NCBI GenBank assembly: GCA_964501065.1
Contig: CAZCRF010000003.1
Location: forward strand, 1 to 64,000
Reading direction: 5' to 3'
DNA: 64,000 nucleotides
DNA from: Hallerella sp964501065
GTDB lineage: Bacteria; Fibrobacterota; Fibrobacteria; Fibrobacterales; Fibrobacteraceae
Under the pieces are notes generated by a model. The model did no database searches and was not told the origin of the DNA. It was given only the letters and a program-made list of their open reading frames with translations. Positions 60,635 through 64,000 of this stretch are shown here, in pieces (the first letter of the stretch is position 1; each line of letters starts with the position of its first letter). Made by a program: the position numbers and the translations under genes.

Positions 60635-61327
60635 GTGAGTTCTTCTTTTACGATTCAAACGATTGCGCGTGTCCGCTCCGATTTCCCGGACAAGTTCGGG
60701 ATTCCTCGGCAAAGCGGAATTCTCAAGAATCTCAAGTCGCGGATTGTCTTTGAACCGGAATTCCGAAGTGCGGCGGCGATTCGCGGCCTCGAGGGCTTTT
60801 CCCATTTGTGGTTGCTCTGGATTTTTTCGGAAAACATCCGGGAGGGCTTTCGCCCGACTGTGCGTCCGCCGCGACTTGGCGGGAATGTGCGAATGGGGGT
60901 TTTTGCCACGCGGTCTTCTTTTCGGCCAAATCCCATCGCCTTGTCCGCCGTGAAATTCGAGAGCGTGGAAAATACGGCGGAAGGCCCGGTAATCACCGTT
61001 TCGGGGGCGGATCTGTTGGACGGGACGCCCATCGTCGACATCAAGCCGTATCTGCCGTACGCGGACAGCATTCCCGATGCGACAGGCGGATTTACGGATA
61101 AATTAAATATCAAGGAATTGGACGTGGAATTTTCCCCTGGGGAGCTGGGAAAAATTTCATCGGAAAAGCGTGACGCTCTGATCCGGATTCTGGCTTCGGA
61201 TCCGCGTCCGTCTTACCAGGAAAATCCGAATCGCGTTTACGGCTTCCGCTTCGCATCGCATGAAGTCAAGTTCAAGGTGGAAAACGGGAAATTGTTCGTT
61301 TTGAGTGTCGAAGGATGTTCTGCTTGA
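60635..61327 (+). CDS. trmO: tRNA (N6-threonylcarbamoyladenosine(37)-N6)-methyltransferase TrmO
   Basis: 230 residues from a GTG start. TrmO (TsaA/YaeB) methylates t6A37 of certain tRNAs using SAM. Characteristic blocks: IARVRSDFPDKFGIPRQ, LEGFSHLWLLWIF, VRPPRLGGNVRMGVFATRSSFRPNPI and LLDGTPIVDIKPYLPYAD, ending with DPRPSYQ-type and YGFRFASHEVKF. Length is normal. It is divergent from the helicase gene with 39 bases between; no Shine-Dalgarno is visible before the GTG. Confidence 0.94.
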   Translation: MSSSFTIQTIARVRSDFPDKFGIPRQSGILKNLKSRIVFEPEFRSAAAIRGLEGFSHLWLLWIFSENIREGFRPTVRPPRLGGNVRMGVFATRSSFRPNPIALSAVKFESVENTAEGPVITVSGADLLDGTPIVDIKPYLPYADSIPDATGGFTDKLNIKELDVEFSPGELGKISSEKRDALIRILASDPRPSYQENPNRVYGFRFASHEVKFKVENGKLFVLSVEGCSA

Positions 61328-61397
61328 ATTCAGAAAGGAATTTTTGCAATATTTGATTTCGCTTCTTTTCCGGATAGTCTTGTGGGAAGAATTCCCG

Positions 61398-62113
61398 TTA
61401 CCGAAGTTTTGGCGAGTCTTGCTGCACTGGCAGCCGAACGGTTTCTTCGGGCAATTTGAGCAGGTAAAGGTCGTTCCGCTTTACTTCGTACATGAGAATG
61501 GATGTAATGCTTTCGGATTTTTCTTTTATCTCGATTTCATCCACCCGATTGAAAGCGTCTACTTTTAACGGATTGCTTGCCTCCATTCGGATTTCCATTT
61601 TTCCAAGAGCCAAGCCCAAATCATAGACCAGTACATCGAAACCATTTGTAATTCGCCGTTCTTGGGATAAACCCTCTTCGGCTTGTAATCCTTCCGCTTT
61701 ACGGATTCCCCTTTTTTGCGGACAAAAACGGACAACACTTTTTCTATTGTCGCTTCTCCTTTGTCATTGATTGCAAGGGCGAAACCCTCGTCATTCGTCG
61801 GTGCTCGCAAGTGGATGTAAAGACCGCCGCCGTTTTCTTTGGGCTTTGTCCCTATTTCAAAACCGTGGAGCATGAATTGCCGGAAAAATCGGATGGTGCT
61901 GTCGTTTGTTTGAAAATGGATGCTGTCGCTTGTCAGTCGAATAAAATCCAGTGTCCCTTGCGTTGTCCGGATTTCCAATTGCAAGGTGTCGGATTTTTCG
62001 CGAACGAATATGGCGGATGCGTATTCCAAAGGAACGCCCTTATTCCTGGTGGCGAGAGCGTTTGTCGTCAAACAGCAGAGGAAAAATATCAAGGCAAACA
62101 ATCTTCTGGCCAT
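61398..62113 (-). pseudogene. Frameshifted hypothetical secreted protein gene
   Basis: The first frame starts at 62113 with a signal peptide (LFALIFFLCCLTTNALA) and reads well to VLSVFVRKKG, then turns into unlikely Trp/Lys-rich sequence and stops at 61565. The frame beginning at the homopolymer tract (CCCC TTTTTT on the plus strand, 61708-61717) continues naturally as RKAEGLQAEEGLSQERRITN, then GLALGKMEIRMEASN, to a stop at 61398. One inserted or lost base in the A6G4 run of the coding strand explains this. Joined, the protein has about 238 residues. No family recognised. It may be a pseudogene, a phase-variable gene or a sequencing error. Confidence 0.7.
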
Positions 62114-62459
62114 AAGACCTCATTATTTTAGGGTCGTATTTCATAAAGTTCCCTTCGGGAGTCATCAAAAAAATGGGAAGGCCCAATTTCGAGATTTTTC
62201 GTAACGGCCCATTCTAGAGTTGAAGCGAATGCCGTGTAATGATTCTGTTTCCTGCAAGGCTTGGTCAAAGCTTTGGATCTCGTTGGGTTCTGCCATTGGA
62301 AATCTCCATGAATGATTCAACAAAAAAACTTACATGTCGTCAAGAGGGGAACATCAAATCTGCAAACTTGCAATCATCGTTGCGGATGACGACGTTTTTT
62401 CAACGCCGCCGCCTTTTCGGAGCATTGTCTGTTGCCTTGATGATTTCGCCGTTTCGGAA
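62114..62459. other. 346-base region with one small ORF and a putative promoter
   Basis: Apart from the 43-codon ORF at 62165-62296 I see no gene. On the minus strand a TTTG, a 22-base spacer and TAAGTTTT (near 62325-62335) could form a promoter for the small ORF and the broken gene after it. No repeat or RNA gene recognised. Confidence 0.35.
62165..62296 (-). CDS. Putative 43-residue protein
   Basis: A short frame starting MAEPNEIQSFDQALQETESL and ending RNWAFPFF. A GGAG lies 7 bases before the ATG, an ideal Shine-Dalgarno, and a promoter-like element lies further upstream. The composition is plausible for a small soluble protein (acidic first half, basic-aromatic second half). No family recognised. 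It is 51 bases upstream of the frameshifted gene in the same direction. It could also be the leader or remnant of a larger gene. Confidence 0.4.
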   Translation of the reverse strand: MAEPNEIQSFDQALQETESLHGIRFNSRMGRYEKSRNWAFPFF

Positions 62460-63632
62460 TCATTGAAAACGGATTTTCTCCAAATTATGCATCGTGCGCA
62501 TGAACAGGGAATCCTGTCCGCCGTCGTAAACCGTGACGTTCTCAATTGTCCCATTCAAACGGGAATCCCCGATGACGAATCGCATCGGATTTCCGAAGCC
62601 GTTCCCTAGTTGGAAGTCCGTGTCCCGGATGACATTCCCGTCGAGCATGACCGTGATGTGCTTGCCGTTTAAGAGTACGGCGATTTGATGCCATTCGCCG
62701 TCGAGAATCTTGATGGAACCGTAGAGGCTCGTGTCCGAGATGACGACGGAATCCGAGTCGACGAAAAGCTCCACTCCAATCGCCTTATTGCTGTTGGTCG
62801 CGTTTTGCCGAATCGTGAATCCGAGGGAATCCTGCATGGCGGTGAAAAGGGCGACGTTCGAATCCGCGCCGAAGGCGTCATCCCCGAGCTTTGCCCAAAG
62901 TGAAACGGCCACTTTCCCGTCGCGGAAGACTTCAAACGGGGACACTGTGTCCGGGAGAGTTTCTGCGGGTGAAGTCTGGATGTATCGGACGTGTGCGTTC
63001 CGAGAAACGGCGCTGTCCGAGCCGGCGATGTAAAGGTCCGCGCTGTCGATTTCCCAGTTCACGGGAATTCGGGATTCCGCGGCCCCGAAAATTTGGAAAT
63101 GTCCGTAAGCGGACTTCGGCACGTCAAACAGGACGGCGAAGTCGTTCTGCACGTCTTCGGTCGAGACTTCGGAACAGGAGAAAGTCCCTTCCAAGCAGAT
63201 GACGTCGCCTTCCGAGAGCCCGAATCCCGAAAGGGGGACGGCGACTTTAGACGGGTGGGAAACCGTTGCGTCCAGGCGGAGAGTGTCGTCACCTGTGGGG
63301 AAGTCTTCGGCGAGAATCTTTTCCCTGCCGTACAGGGAGTCTTCGCTTCGGAAAAGGAGTGTGAAATTTTTTGTGGAGAAGCTTTTTGCGGAGAGCGCAA
63401 AGAAACCGTTTTCGTCGGATTCCGTTTCGAACAGGATGGAATCTCGCGCGGCGCAAAAATTCTCGTCTACGGCGTAAACGGCCGTTTTGGCGAGAGGCTT
63501 CCCGGCGGACGAAAGAATCGTCCCCGCGACAGTCTTGCCGGATTCCGTTTCGCTCAAAACTCCGGCGTGTTCCGTTTCGCCACAGGAGCACAAGAGGATT
63601 GCGCCCAAAATCAGGTTTGCCCAAATCTTCAT
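62460..63632 (-). CDS. Lipoprotein with C-terminal LamG-like domain
   Basis: 390 residues from the ATG at 63632. Lipoprotein signal LGAILLCSCGETEHAG (lipobox LCSC). Residues about 30-110 resemble a carboxypeptidase-regulatory-like beta domain (KTVAGTILSSAGKPLAKTAVYAV, ENGFFALSAKSF). The C-terminal 200 residues form a concanavalin/LamG-like sandwich (KVAVSLWAKLGDDAF, DGEWHQIAVLLNGKHITVML, NGTIENVTVYDG), a fold that binds glycans or proteins. The ATG overlaps the stop of the TIGR02147 gene (ATGA), so the pair is translationally coupled. Pairs of a TIGR02147 protein and a cell-surface lipoprotein are, as far as I recall, frequent in Fibrobacter. Confidence 0.82.
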   Translation of the reverse strand: MKIWANLILGAILLCSCGETEHAGVLSETESGKTVAGTILSSAGKPLAKTAVYAVDENFCAARDSILFETESDENGFFALSAKSFSTKNFTLLFRSEDSLYGREKILAEDFPTGDDTLRLDATVSHPSKVAVPLSGFGLSEGDVICLEGTFSCSEVSTEDVQNDFAVLFDVPKSAYGHFQIFGAAESRIPVNWEIDSADLYIAGSDSAVSRNAHVRYIQTSPAETLPDTVSPFEVFRDGKVAVSLWAKLGDDAFGADSNVALFTAMQDSLGFTIRQNATNSNKAIGVELFVDSDSVVISDTSLYGSIKILDGEWHQIAVLLNGKHITVMLDGNVIRDTDFQLGNGFGNPMRFVIGDSRLNGTIENVTVYDGGQDSLFMRTMHNLEKIRFQ

Positions 63633-64000
63633 GACTTGCCCTCCGCATCGAGATTCGAGAATAGGTGGATGTTCAGATGGTAGACGCTGTCGGCCTTCTC
63701 CTTGTCCCCGGCGATGATTTGCCGCGCTCGCGACTTGAATTCTTGCAGCGCCGATTCGAGCTGTTTGTAGGCGTCTTGGGAAAGGCTGAAGACCAGGGTG
63801 CTCGCCGTATGCGGGTTCTTTCCCGGAGTAAGCAAGGCTTTTTTGGAAAGTTCGAAGCATTGCAGCTGGTATTCGCGGATGAGCTCCTCGTTGTTGTACG
63901 GGCCGCTTGAAACGGATTCCTTCGTCGGTTTCAAGAAGCCGTCCTCGTTTTGGCGGATGAGCCCGAGCCTTTTCAAAAGTTCGACGGATTCCGAGAGTTT
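63629..64000 (-). CDS. TIGR02147 family protein, C-terminal part (cut by window edge)
   Basis: 124 codons of open frame running out of the window at position 64000; the true start lies beyond it. ESVELLKRLGLI looks like the end of a winged-helix segment, followed by the C-terminal half with FLKPTKESVSSGP, TLVFSLSQDAYKQLESALQEFK and DSVYHLNIHLFSNL. This pattern is that of the TIGR02147 family, a large paralogous family typical of Fibrobacter succinogenes with a putative regulatory role. It shares ATGA with the downstream lipoprotein gene. Confidence 0.75.
   Translation of the reverse strand, partial: KLSESVELLKRLGLIRQNEDGFLKPTKESVSSGPYNNEELIREYQLQCFELSKKALLTPGKNPHTASTLVFSLSQDAYKQLESALQEFKSRARQIIAGDKEKADSVYHLNIHLFSNLDAEGKS

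Noticed and set aside
1..64000. tRNA or rRNA genes, CRISPR arrays, insertion sequences, salicylate synthase, TonB-dependent receptor
   Set aside because: Looked for in coding frames and intergenic stretches; none could be supported.

Overview
The window looks like a chromosomal segment of a Fibrobacterota bacterium (Fibrobacter-like). The evidence is a TIGR02147-type protein with its partner lipoprotein at the right edge, a PorV/PorQ-type outer membrane protein, many secreted lipoproteins, and promoters of the Bacteroidetes type (TAnnTTTG close to the start codon, in one case with TTTG 20 bases upstream). Genus and species cannot be fixed from the sequence. I saw no rRNA, tRNA, CRISPR array or insertion sequence.

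Positions 130-24739 (minus strand) are one tightly packed, translationally coupled operon of 11 genes. It encodes a thiazoline-forming NRPS system related to pyochelin and yersiniabactin but organised differently. In transcription order: two ABC half-transporters, a type II thioesterase, an A(Cys)-pseudoMT-PCP protein without its own cyclisation domain, a saccharopine-dehydrogenase-like reductase, a PchG-like thiazolinyl imide reductase, a PchF-like Cy-A(MT)-PCP-TE protein, a free-standing Cy domain with a TubC-type docking domain, an Sfp-type PPTase, a fatty-acyl-AMP-ligase-like starter enzyme, and a 2113-residue carrier-Cy-A-PCP-Cy-A-PCP synthetase. All four A domains carry the cysteine code (one has a single deviation) and there are exactly four Cy domains. 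I infer an acyl-capped chain of four thiazoline/thiazolidine rings, probably a metallophore. No salicylate synthase and no TonB-dependent receptor lie in the window.

Positions 24980-30975 (plus strand) are a divergent operon: TonB, ExbB, ExbD, an RND/MMPL exporter, a LolA-like periplasmic protein and an outer membrane beta-barrel. A PchR-like AraC regulator follows at 31073. A shared motif, TTAG-N6-CTAA (more closely TTAG-N3-AGGCTAA), resembling the DtxR/IdeR iron box, overlaps the putative promoters of the NRPS operon, the AraC gene and a DUF3793 gene. This suggests an iron-controlled regulon.

Positions 32024-48750 are mixed: a BASS-family transporter, a KtrB/KtrA potassium system, a lipoprotein, a two-gene candidate defence locus (DUF262/DUF1524 GmrSD-like nuclease plus an OLD-family ATPase/TOPRIM protein), a B12-binding radical SAM enzyme, a MORN-repeat protein, an AT-hook-like protein, an AlkD-like DNA glycosylase, DUF3793, hypothetical proteins, a frameshifted remnant of a second DUF262 gene, rsmA and a phosphohexomutase.

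Positions 48763-64000 hold a PorV-like protein, a five-gene Opp/Dpp-type ABC importer closed by a terminator, an EF-G-like GTPase, an exported flavodoxin-like lipoprotein, a flavodoxin-fold reductase, an RhlE-type helicase, trmO, a gene broken by a homopolymer frameshift, a 43-codon ORF, a LamG-type lipoprotein and the truncated TIGR02147 gene.
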